Assembly (NCBI GenBank): GCA_963921935.1
Contig: OY998184.1
Location: 29,789,567 to 29,853,566 of the forward strand
Length of the DNA: 64,000 nt
Direction: 5' to 3'
From: Galeruca laticollis
Taxonomy: Eukaryota > Arthropoda > Insecta > Coleoptera > Chrysomelidae
Shown here: piece after piece, positions 22,240-32,074 of the stretch
Layout: each line of letters begins with the position of its first letter
Numbering within the stretch: position 1 is the stretch's first letter
Made by a program: the position numbers and the translations under genes
Notes under the pieces: model-generated
The model's database searches: none
Told to the model about the DNA's origin: nothing
What the model saw: the letters and a program-made list of their open reading frames with translations, nothing else

Positions 22240-23083
22240 TGATTGGTTTCACCAGCATCATATTAGAAATCTGATTCTAAGTCAATGCTTATGTCATATC
22301 GTTAATGAGATACAGGCACATTGAATTGTTATTTCAACTTTAATGTTTCATAACTCGGCTTGCAGTGCAGGAGGAGGAGGAAAAAGTTTCATATTTTGGC
22401 TTTCAGTACTTACAATAATTTTAACATGGACGAAATGTTTTATAACCAGATGATGACATTTTTATATACAAGATATGGCCATAAAGATGTTACTTGTTTA
22501 TGTAGAAAATCAATTTAATATGTGTGACATCAGAGCAGGTACATTTTCCATTAATATTTCAAAATGTGTAACTTCACAGTGATAGAACTTTGCAACAAAT
22601 TGATGAAATCATAAATTCCTTGAACAAAATTCAAACATTTTCAAACAAAATATAAAGCTTTTCATGATAATATGCATCTTAGAAATTTTCAAATTTTCGG
22701 TAGGACAAAAGCATAAAATTCATTCAAAATAACAACACACTTGAAGCGCATGAGATGTTTGATAAAAGTAGGGATGGGGAGAAACAACATGTCATTGATG
22801 TTAGTAAAGAACATAAAAAGTCTAGTATTAATAGAGTCAACTAGGGGAAAAAACATGAATGCCGCCTTTGATAGTAGATTAAAAACGGGAATTATCATAA
22901 ACTTGAATCATAAAGATATTAATTCATTCTTCACAGACGCTTCTAAATTTTTAAAAAGAAAATGTCTGTGGCTTTCAATTGGGTGTCATACAGAATTTTT
23001 TGGTAGAATCTCCCCTACCTTGGAGTGTTACCAAGCAAGTCACAAAAAATTTCTAAATATAAATGAGGTTTTTTAAATAGAAT
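22240..23083. other. Single-copy core of the Polinton-like element, first part
   Basis: Begins at the inner edge of the left arm. It contains short open frames on +, for example up to the stop near 22324 and 22741-23076, but no recognised motif. A loop-like AGGGGKS at 22372-22392 resembles a Walker A motif only superficially. Confidence 0.4.
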
Positions 23084-23230
23084 AGTTCAAAAGATCCATC
23101 ACGCTTTGACAAAGATCTTATTAACTTTATTACTTGCTCACAAGTCATTCCATACAATCTTAGAAATGCATACTTACTATATATTATTGGAGGAGAGAGG
23201 TATTTGGAAATAAACTTGAATATCGCGTAG
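23084..23230 (+). pseudogene. Coding-like fragment of an unassigned Polinton protein
   Basis: 48 codons open on +: it starts near SKDPSRFDKDLINFI and continues IPYNLRNAYLLYIIGGERY to a TAG. The composition looks like real protein (structured hydrophobic pattern, Gly-Gly turn). It is followed at 23373-23560 by a third copy of the SCISEFHYESP...TYDVDIDIDNF tail seen in both arms, so the fragment and tail could derive from one protein. Not recognised. Confidence 0.4.
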
Positions 23231-23372
23231 GATCTAACTATTATAGAGTTGATGGATATAACATATGTGTTTGATTGCATTAAAACATGTTATAAAATAA
23301 TTAAAAAATATTTTTTAGCAATCAATGACCATCTTCATAACGTTTACGAATCAGAATCATGATCTTTATCAC

Positions 23373-23560
23373 AATAGGACATTTTTCTGGTGTCAAAGAT
23401 GCAATCAAACAGTACTTTTGAAACAAAATATCGGGAATCTTGTATTTCCGAATTTCATTATGAATCACCTAGAACTAAAAGATTTAGAGGAACGTATGAT
23501 GTTGATATCGATATTGATAATTTTGATTAACATTATACAGATTTTCAATTTAATCTCGTT
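23373..23560 (+). repeat. Third copy of the repeat-unit-A tail
   Basis: Partial copy of the 3' part of repeat unit A (compare 20930-21080). In one frame it reads TKYRESCISEFHYESP then FRGTYDVDIDIDNF, which is the best-preserved version of this acidic tail. Confidence 0.6.
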
Positions 23561-24451
23561 ATTTGTATAGTTATTTAATATAGTTATATGCTTTTCGTAT
23601 TTGTGTATTCTTTAAATTTAACTGTTTTATGCTTTTCTTCGTCTTCTCTATTCTATTTTTCCGTATTTTATTTGTAAATTAAATGAATAAAGCAATATGT
23701 ATGTTGTAATAAGTTTGTTTATTAAATGATCATCCTTACAACCCGCATGACTATAGGGAGAAGAGAGAGAAAAATGAAACGCAAACATTTCAATCAAATC
23801 AATTTATTACATTGTTTTCATCCAAACCGTTCACAACTTTTGACTTATAATAATTCTCTAAGTACAACACTACTACTACAATAACTCAAATTTCAATTAT
23901 TTTGAACAAAATTGCTGGTTAAATCTGCAATTTTTTAAAATATTCACAAAAACTTTGAGATTCTAAATAGGTGAGTCGGTGTGAACTGAGACAATGGTTG
24001 ACTTGTAGAATTTGATGAATATCTTCTCCACATAAAAGGAAGCTGATGTCATGTTTATCACTTCCAACTATTTAACATAATCAAATATTACTTGTAGAAT
24101 GGTGTAGTAGTCCCCACATGACATCGTCTCGGGATCATATTCTTCGTAACATGCTGGAAGTGATGCACTTATAAATGAATTTTCATTCAAAATATTGGTT
24201 AGCGTAGCCCATTCGTATGTGCTGAAGAAGATTTTCGCTGGTTTATCAATGTATGATTTACAGAGAAAATTTTTTAGGTAAGTACATCTGTATTATAAAA
24301 CTACCTAAATATATTGTTGAGCAGATCCTGATGCCAAAGAGATTCCAACAAAATTTTTTTGTTTCTACGTATTGATTCACTTTATTACGAAACTTTAAGT
24401 TATACAATAGTCATTCATCCAAGTTTTGGAGATCTTCTTCTTTATGTTTTT

Positions 24452-24964
24452 CTATTCAATAATGTTTGCTAGAATGAGCTCTTCAATTATTTTATGAAAT
24501 TCATCATCATTCGGGTGTAGTTGTTTTAATCTGTCTACCAATAAGTTCGGATCCGACCAATTAGAAAGAATATCATAGCTTTTTGGTGTGTGAAACCCTC
24601 TTGTAATTGGTTCATTGAGTTGTTTTATGCTATTATTCAACTTATTGTTAATGCAAAATTTATGAGAGTAATCGAACTGTTTTGTAATATTACCCGAATT
24701 TCCGGAGTATTTACGCTTTTTGAAGAGCGGTTTAATTATTTCACTGAATTTAGTGGGACAAGCCTGATGTCTCAGATGTCCTCTTCTATCACGATGGATA
24801 TCCGTTAATTCCAGTATCTGTTTGTATAATTGTAAATCAAATGGGGTGAAATGTTTGGGATTCTTATAGAATATTAACTGTTTCAAACCGGGTGTACTTT
24901 TAAATACTTTGCCACCTACAATTAGTTGTTCATCATTAAATTGTAGTTGTTTGTTTCCAAACAT
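24452..24964 (-). CDS. 170-aa Polinton-associated hypothetical protein
   Basis: Intact ATG-to-stop frame of 170 codons, the longest uninterrupted frame in the element. It opens with MFGNKQLQFNDEQLIVGGK, followed by STPGLKQLIFYKNPKHFTPF and LYKQILELTDIHRDRRGHLR, then a basic KPLFKKRKYSG stretch and an acidic C-terminal helix. The block pattern (TPGL.ELIF, TP.DL..Y..IL..T.AHR) resembles an uncharacterised family encoded by insect Polintons (recalled as DUF8207-type). Function unknown; the basic stretch could bind nucleic acid. It lies 26 bases from the assembly gap and points away from it. Confidence 0.6.
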   Translation of the reverse strand: MFGNKQLQFNDEQLIVGGKVFKSTPGLKQLIFYKNPKHFTPFDLQLYKQILELTDIHRDRRGHLRHQACPTKFSEIIKPLFKKRKYSGNSGNITKQFDYSHKFCINNKLNNSIKQLNEPITRGFHTPKSYDILSNWSDPNLLVDRLKQLHPNDDEFHKIIEELILANIIE

Positions 24965-24989
24965 CCATTGTTCACCCTTTAATTGCGGT

Positions 24990-25189
24990 NNNNNNNNNNN
25001 NNNNNNNNNNNNNNNNNNNNNNNNNNNNNNNNNNNNNNNNNNNNNNNNNNNNNNNNNNNNNNNNNNNNNNNNNNNNNNNNNNNNNNNNNNNNNNNNNNNN
25101 NNNNNNNNNNNNNNNNNNNNNNNNNNNNNNNNNNNNNNNNNNNNNNNNNNNNNNNNNNNNNNNNNNNNNNNNNNNNNNNNNNNNNNNNN
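24990..25189. other. Assembly gap of 200 N
   Basis: Exactly 200 Ns, a round placeholder rather than a measured distance. It lies between the single-copy core and the right arm, where long inverted repeats make assembly hard. The missing Polinton genes could be here. Confidence 0.95.
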
Positions 25190-25310
25190 TCACCAGCATC
25201 AAAATTTATAAGCAACATCTGCTTCTAATCAATGATGAGCGATATTTTAATAATAAATTATGTGGTAAATGAACTTCAGTTATAAAAGTTAGTTTAGTCA
25301 TTACTAAAAA

Positions 25311-26005
25311 TTATTCTATTCCTCACGGAAGTGTATCTAAAGAATTATGAAGTAATTTTCTTTTATCATTGTGAGGACTCAACGCGATTTTGGTTTGTTC
25401 AACACTATACACATTATGGACAAAGGAACGTATCGTATTTTCAGTAATTGTCATCTGTTTCCAATTTTCATACAATCAACATAATCATCAAAAGTTATTT
25501 TTTACTACACATTTTTTAATACTCTTTAACGACTTCACTCCCACACTGAACTTTGTAAGCGTACATTTTGGACCAACGAAATGTGTGATGATTTGTTCAT
25601 TAGACTCATCTTTCATTACGCATAATACTTTTTTATGAACTCTAGGTATATTGTATGGATTATTAGTGTAGTAGTCTTATGTATCAAATTTGTCAATTTT
25701 TGTGTCAATTAAATATTTATACACATCGTTACAAGTAAGTTGGTGAGCAAAACTGTTAGTGTCTGTGTACAATAGCTCACAATTGACTACTCCCATTGTT
25801 GGAAGCATAAAATTATAGTGAAAGTCGTACATTCCAATTTTGGAAATATCGAGAATTGCCATATTCATATACATTGGTTTATTGAAAATGGAGATTTTTT
25901 AATTTTCCTTAGAGTCGGATCATCATTGAAAATTGTTCTATTGTGATAACGCGGACTAGAAATGAGATTTTTAGCACCATAACGACCATCATGGGAAGAT
26001 ACAAA
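25311..26005 (-). pseudogene. Viral-type DNA polymerase B, C-terminal fragment (right arm)
   Basis: Mirror copy of 21436-22129. It has the same DTNS version of motif C, so the inactivating change predates the arm duplication or was spread by conversion. The TLPWG block carries an extra stop here because TGG is TGA. Confidence 0.8.
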
Positions 26006-26339
26006 TTCTATGATTGCATATACATTCCTTACATTTTATGTAACACACAGCAGGTGAAATCTTTTTGACCCTCCGAGAATGTCATTGTTATTTTTCACAT
26101 AAAATCTTACCTGCCCGTCGACCGTAAATTCTCTCTCCTATACAGACAAATCACAATATTTGAATAAAATTTTGTGAGTTCCATTACTAAAATTGTTAGT
26201 TTTGTAATCATGTTGTCGAAAGTGTTGTCACATTTCGGTATAATAATCCGTGCCTGAAGAGCGTAGTCTTACTGGGACTTGGGTAAAGCATATAACAGTT
26301 TAATTTTAAGAATTTACAAATACAGAAAATCATATAACT

Positions 26340-27100
26340 ATATTAAATGAATATACAAATAACGTGATTAAATTATAAGTAGCTATAATGTCTTTGAAAA
26401 TTATCAATATCGCCATCAGTATCATACGTCCCTCTAAATATTTGGGGTGATTCATAATGAAATTCGGAAATACAAGATTCCTGATATTTTGTTTCAAAGA
26501 GTACTGTTTGATACCAAAAATGTCAAACGTATAACGGTGATGCATGTCTGGTGCCTCTGTGGTGTATGTGTGCTAATCCTGTGATGTGTGTCTGCTGTCC
26601 CTCTGCTTGAGTTGTAAAGTTGGTTCTTCTTTCACCACATCTATGATAAAAATGACATTCAGTGTATGACAAAGTTGTGAAATCATTGCTTCATTTTGTT
26701 GTTTTCTTGGAAAATAATTCATATAAACCGAGTGTCGCAGTAAATTTGTTAGTACTAGCACTGTCAAACAGACTTCTGATGTGAGTCTGGGGTGTGTTTG
26801 TTATCCCTTCTGTTACCCCTCTGCTATCTATCTGATAGACTTCTGATGTGTGTTATCCGTTTAATAATATAATGAGTCACATCATATTTTACTATAGTGT
26901 AGTCGTACGAGCAACAAATCTCAAGCATGCAACCGCTTTGAGTGTCCTCTGTTGTCGAATAAAGTGGATTTGCTGTCATTGTCGTTCTCGTTCTAGTAAC
27001 ATCCTGTATGTGGAAATAATCTACCAATGCGGTTTGTTCGATGAAAATTTGAGCAATAATAGCAGAGATTCATTGTAACGTCCTTATCTTTATATACCCT
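26340..27100 (-). repeat. Direct repeat unit A, copy 2 (right arm)
   Basis: Inverted counterpart of 20345-21105. Confidence 0.7.
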
Positions 27101-27300
27101 GTGGCATCTTTTATGAAAAAATTCGGTATTTTTATGACTACGACCTGTATATATAAAAAATACGGTATCTTTATGACTACACCCTGTATAAAATCGCATC
27201 TTTTTATGACTACACTCTGTATATATGAACATCACATCTTTTTGACTACACCTGTATATAAAGAAAAATGGTATGTTTTATGACCACACCCTGTATAAAA
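27100..27300. repeat. Minisatellite, inner right copy
   Basis: Inverted counterpart of 20145-20345; units read TATGACTACACCCTGTATAT. Confidence 0.75.
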
Positions 27301-27750
27301 AATGTGGTATCTGTATGTACGATGATGGTTTCTCAGTATCATATTCAGACATATATTTGTTATAATTTACGTAGACATCCCGCTCAAAATACTACTAAAC
27401 TGTGTGTGTCATTAACTTTTATATCTACATATTTCTACAGTCTTAATAATTACAAACACCCCATGTATATATCAATTTTAATCATAACATGCCTCGTATA
27501 TTTTACGTAGATATTCCCCGCAGAATAATAATAGGGATGCAAATATCTTTTAACACCCTGTATTGAAAAAATATTCGTATACTGTAATGAACCTAATTTA
27601 TGTATCATACAGAGGACTATTTAATATAGAAACATTAATAATCTTTATGGTCTAAGCTCAACGTCTTGTCGGCTTCTCAAATCAACCACTATACAGAATA
27701 TTGTCATTCAAATATTTTAATGCGTTCCCTACCTGTATCCCAATGAAAGA

Positions 27751-27906
27751 ATGCAGTTGGATTTTACCAAGAATGATTACAATGGGGCATATTTCAACTA
27801 TACTGAATTTTATCCTAGCTATATGAATTCGACACAGAAGCGTCCTCTGTTGGATTATTCCTCATTCAAGAAGCGTGCATTGTTTGTTTATCACATTTTG
27901 GTATAA
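27751..27906 (+). CDS. 52-codon unassigned ORF (right arm)
   Basis: Inverted counterpart of the ORF at 19537-19692, open over the same length with one conservative difference near its start. No family recognised. Confidence 0.3.
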   Translation: MQLDFTKNDYNGAYFNYTEFYPSYMNSTQKRPLLDYSSFKKRALFVYHILV

Positions 27907-28059
27907 TAATCGGTGGTTTATTATTAACGTTTCAAATTATACCAATATTTCAGAATAGCTATCTTAATGAAAAGTAATATTCAATAAAACTGTACCTCTA
28001 AGTTGTGTAATTATCGCTTCAAGATTTTTCTATTTGCATTGCATTCTTTTTGAAGAGCG

Positions 28060-29010
28060 GCTTAATTATATTAAGTGATTAAATTATAAATAGCTATAAT
28101 GTCTATGAAAATTATCAATATCGCCATCAGTATCATACGTCCCTTTAAATATTTGGGGTGATCCATAATGAAATTCGGAAATACAAGATTCCTGATATTT
28201 TTTTTTTAGAAGAGTACTGTTTGATGCCAAAAATGTTAAACGTATAACGTGGCGAATGTCTGGTGCCTCTGTGGTGTATGTGTGCTAACCCTGTGATGTG
28301 TGTCTGCTGCCCCTCTGCTTGAGTGGTAAAGTTGGCTCCTTGTTTCACCGCATCTATAATAAAAATGACATCCAGTGTATGACAAAGTTGTGAAATCATT
28401 GCTTCAAGATTTTTCTATTAGCGTAGCATTCTTTTTGAAGAGCGGCTTAATTGTATCAATTTAGTTGGGTGCAAGCCTGATGTCTTAGATGTTCTCTTCT
28501 ATCATGATAGATATCCGTTAATATCAGTATCTGCAAATATGTTGCTCTTTTGTTTGTTTCTTGGAAAATAATTCATATAAACCGAGTGTTGCAGTAAATT
28601 TGTTAGTACCAGCGCAGTCAAACTGATGTGGGTCTGAGGTGTGTTTGTTATCCATTCTGTTAACCCTCTGCTATCTGTCTGATAGACTTCTGATGTGTGT
28701 TATCTGTCTAATAATATATTAAGTCACGGCATATTTTACTATAATGTAGTCGTACGAGCAACAAATTTGAAGCATGCGAAGCTTTGGGTGTCCTCTGCTG
28801 TCGAATAAAGTGGATTTGCTATCGTTGTCGTCGGTGTCATCGTTATCGTTGTCATCGTTGTCATCATTGTTGTTATCGTTAATGTTGTGGTTGTCGTGGT
28901 CGTTCTAGTAACATCGTGTGTGTGAAAATAATCTACCAATGCAGTTTGTCAGATGAAAATTTGAGCAGTAATAGCAGAGATTCATTGTAATGTCCTTATC
29001 TTTATATACC
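28060..29010 (-). repeat. Direct repeat unit A, copy 1 (right arm)
   Basis: Inverted counterpart of 18430-19375, including the trinucleotide-rich stretch (28812-28905). Confidence 0.7.
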
Positions 29011-29014
29011 CTGT

Positions 29015-29310
29015 GGCATCTTTTATGAAAAAATACGGTGTTTTTATGACTACAACCTGTGTATATAAAAAATACGGTACTTTATGACTACACCCTGTAT
29101 AAAATTGCATCTTTTTATGACTACGCACTGTATATATGGATTCTTTTATGACTACACTCTGTATATATGAACATCACTTCTTTTTTGACTATACCCTGTA
29201 TATAAGGACAAATGGCATCTTTTATGATCACACCCTGTATAAAAAATGCAGTATTTTTATGACTATACTCTGCGTAAAATCACATCTTTTATGACTACAC
29301 CGGTATATAA
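29015..29310. repeat. Minisatellite, outer right copy
   Basis: Inverted counterpart of 18135-18425. Confidence 0.75.
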
Positions 29311-29392
29311 AGAAAATGCGCAAGGATGCTTTGTATATTATTGCGATAAAAATGCACTTTTACACTCGTATGTTGATTGAAGCCATCACTTT

Positions 29393-29646
29393 TCATTCTG
29401 AAATTTAGAAGTCCCAATCAAAATCCTTGAGATTGTCACTAAAAATAATAAGCGATTTTTCTATGATTACCTACTTATGAAGGATTCTGAATATAGTCAA
29501 CTGCTTGACGCATTGTTTTTTGATTCACATGTTCTAGTGACTAAAACGATATTGGTACAAAGGAGTATTGAAGAAAAAATTGAAAAAATTACATCGTATG
29601 GTGAAATCAGACTCTCTGTATCTTATACAGTTAGATTCCAAAATTA
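29393..29646 (+). CDS. Unassigned open frame in the right arm (about 84 codons)
   Basis: Counterpart of the left-arm frame at 17802-18053: about 84 codons to TAA 29644-29646, preceded by an in-frame TGA. It includes SEYSQLLDALFFDSHVL and a charged IEEKIEKI helix. No ATG suits the full frame; an internal ATG at 29476 would give about 57 residues. Unrecognised. Confidence 0.35.
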
Positions 29647-29658
29647 AAATATAGTGGA

Positions 29659-29729
29659 GCCCTTATGGCGGAGATGTAACGGCGAAGGCTGGGAACGATG
29701 AGGTCCCGGGTTCGAATCTCACTCAAGGC
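29659..29729 (+). other. tRNA-like module (right arm)
   Basis: Inverted counterpart of 17714-17786: 71 nt with A-box-like and B-box sequences but poor stems. Confidence 0.5.
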
Positions 29730-29946
29730 AAACATTTTTTTCGATGCACAAACGGATAAAAAATGGACGACAGAAAAATAGAAATCTGTAATCTACTGGA
29801 ATAAAAATTTAAAAAAAGAAATCTGCCGACTGAAAAATGGACGACAGAAATCTGTAATCACCGACAGCGACACCAGCGCCACCGTCGACTAGCGGACGTT
29901 TTTCGAAGTAGTGGTTTAGAACCCGCATAGTATATCTACTTCAGTT

Positions 29947-31829
29947 AATTTTGGACAGAGTCTAAATTCCTTTTTTTCATAATTGTAAAATGTATCCAAA
30001 TACATTTTATTAGTAGTTCCTTCCGGTAACTCAAACCAGTAAGAAAAAAAATTGTTCCTAGTAGATTTAAGTAAGTGTGGCACGTCACAAAAGTAAACAA
30101 GCTTGATATTATCTACGTAAAAAAACATTGTCTGTGCTCAATTTAAGGTAGCTTTTAACTAATGTTTGGAAGTTAGAACTCTGATCAGACACCACACCTA
30201 GCACATTTAGAACGATATCACGTAACTTTCTAACTGTTTCGAACAAAACGTCTTTTATTTCATTTGAAGGCGCCTATGATTTATAAAAGAAGTAGGCAAG
30301 CGGTTGTTTCCAGCTGCTTGATACACCCCGTGCGATAACAACTAATGCACTAGTTGCTGGTTCGGATTCGTTTTCTTCTGAAAGTGATTCTTGGAAGCCT
30401 ACTATTTTATCTTTTGATAACTCATAAAATAAATGAGTTTTTAATGGCATCTCATCAAGGCATATAATGCAATCTTTTTCTTTATCACTTAATAGTCGAG
30501 ATCTAAGATCAATTAGGCGACAAATAAATTCGTTAAAGCCTGGGTTTACTGCCCAACGGCGGGTAAACCGGTTGAGCGTGCTTTTGGAAGGTAACCGATA
30601 CAAAGTAGAAAATTTCTTGTATGCTTTAGGTCCTAAAAAGTAAACGCTCAAAGCAAACTTTTTAAAATCGTCTGTGTACCTACAACCTTTAGATGATTTA
30701 TTTAATAAACTTATCTGAGACGTTAGAAGTTTGCAGACATCTTCTGAGTAGTTAGCTTCCAAATATTAGGAAATATCTTCAAACGATATTCCGGTTTCCA
30801 AATTTCTTCAACATTGAGCAGGCACAGTTGATTTTTTCAAACACTTTATCTCCTGTCTCAACACTTTTTTCGAGGAGTATTGGCCGTAACCGTCATTGAT
30901 GTCTGTGAATCTTGATTTAAAACAAATCAAAAGTTCTATAAAGGATTAAACTTTCGCCACCACTTTTAAATGAAAATTACTGATCAACCCCGAAATCATA
31001 ATAGACGTAAAAATAAAAAATGTTCAATTTAAATCATTCATAGCGTAGCTTTTGAAAATGTATCTAGCTATAAAAAAAACTTTAAATACCTCTGGTAACC
31101 ACAGAAGCTAGAGTAGAAACATCGTTACCACTTTCAACATTTTCTGAAAAAAATTCGCCTTCTGTTTGAACATAAACATCTTGATATTTCATATCGTCTG
31201 AAAAATAAAATTGCTATAAAATACTCAACTTACATATATTTATTTTTTCCAAAACACGCCATCGATAAGTATAATAACATACCTTCACTGTGCAGCATTG
31301 TCTTAAAATCAGTTTGAATTGCGACTTCCTTTAAAGTAGTACCGCCATCTAAAAAATTATTATTTGAAATACCTAGTAAAAATATACAAGACAAAATCAT
31401 ATTGTCAGAAGTATGTTTAGGTACTAAAAATTATGGGGACTTACTATTTTTTTGCAAATTCAAGGACGGAACTGCATTATATTGCAGATTTGTTCTGCTA
31501 ATACTGCACATATAATATTCTTGGGAAAAGTGTGTATCGCACACTCTTAATGTTTTGTTGCATTGTTCTGCGTCCAAATTGGCATACCTGTGACAATCAA
31601 CAAAGCCTAAGGCCTGTTTCCAGCGTCGATATCTGAAAAGATATATTGGTAATATTTTATTTTGAAACACAATAACATCTACTACACTGCTTCTTATAAC
31701 AAAATTACTAATATCCTTTGCTAAATAATATTGTAAAATTTACCTTGTGTCATCCTCGGGAAATCTGAAGGAAGATGTTTTTGCCCAATTTCTACTTCTA
31801 CAATCGTCAACACAACACATTCGTGGCAT
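29947..31829 (-). pseudogene. P-like transposase copy 2, N-terminal half (THAP domain and catalytic core)
   Basis: Exon model on the minus strand, with GT/AG borders and matching phases: 31829-31744, 31632-31445, 31348-31283 and 31197-31090, then a further exon from about 30910. Exon 1 starts MPRMCCVDDCRSRNW (first Cys pair of the THAP zinc finger, Cys-x3/4-Cys). Exon 2 gives RVCDTHFS (Cys-x2-His) and NAVPSLNL (the AVPxIF-type box). The core from 30762 includes DDFKKFALSVYFLGPKAYKK and CLDEMPLKTHLF, and ends near the insertion with FCDVPHLLKSTRNNFF and PKLTE. The THAP part looks intact; the rest has stops near 30830 and 30765 and a frame change near 30130. Confidence 0.85.
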
Positions 31830-32033
31830 TTTCTTTTTAATAAATATCCCGTAATATTAATCAAATAATTCATTGAAAAGACAGTCCACCCGGTATACTA
31901 TTAACTCCGCTCGTACCTTTAACTACAACAGACACACGGTAACTGTATATCGATCGATTCGAAGTTTCAGGATACCGAAAAAGAGTAGCATCGGAGACCT
32001 AGTGAGATAGACATCGCGCTAGGAGGAGCTTAG

Positions 32034-32067
32034 AGTGAACCTACTATTCATTTGTTTATGTACGGTG
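32034..32067 (-). repeat. Right terminal inverted repeat of P-like element 2
   Basis: 34 bp, one mismatch to the left copy, followed by the 7-bp flanking repeat CTTTGGT. The THAP start codon lies 205 bp inside. Confidence 0.85.
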
Positions 32068-32074
32068 CTTTGGT

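Larger units (their letters stand above)
17504..29940. mobile_element. Polinton/Maverick-like element with 4.7-kb inverted arms
   Basis: A 12.4-kb insertion with ends 5'-AGTAGATATACTATGC ... GCATAGTATATCTACT-3', flanked by the direct 6-bp duplication TCAGTT (17498-17503 and 29941-29946). AG/CT ends, long terminal inverted repeats and 6-bp target duplications are Polinton hallmarks, and each arm holds a fragment of a viral-type DNA polymerase B. The element interrupts one P-like transposase gene whose two halves lie on either side in the same orientation, so the insertion is real at both edges. Missing from view: integrase, packaging ATPase, protease and capsid genes. They may be deleted, or hidden in the gap at 24990-25189. 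Confidence 0.8.
25202..29940 (-). repeat. Right inverted arm of the Polinton-like element
   Basis: Reverse-complement copy of the left arm, about 4739 bp. It carries minor differences: an extra AGTCTATC-type segment near 26838, a longer T-run near 28200, and a TGG-to-TGA change at the end of the PolB fragment. Confidence 0.85.
15336..32067 (-). mobile_element. P-element-like transposon copy 2, split by a Polinton-like insertion
   Basis: The outer boundaries are set by terminal inverted repeats: 15336-15369 and the reverse complement of 32034-32067 agree at 33 of 34 bases, beginning CACCGTACATAAACAAATGA. The 7-bp sequence CTTTGGT flanks both sides directly (15329-15335 and 32068-32074). Transposase pieces inside run on the minus strand: THAP exons at 31829-31090, core at 30762-29941, and the C-terminal half at 17497-16348. 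Without the 12.4-kb internal insertion the element would be about 4.3 kb, reasonable for the family. It also contains a small pogo-type MITE (15686-16125). Confidence 0.85.

Noticed and set aside
22372..22392. Walker A-like AGGGGKS reading, possible packaging ATPase
   Set aside because: The Gly run is low complexity, the residue before it does not fit, and no Walker B or other ATPase block follows in any frame.
17504..29940. Inverted arms as a pure scaffolding error
   Set aside because: The TCAGTT duplication, collinear transposase halves outside and matching P-like termini are hard to explain by a misjoin, although the gap itself remains uncertain.
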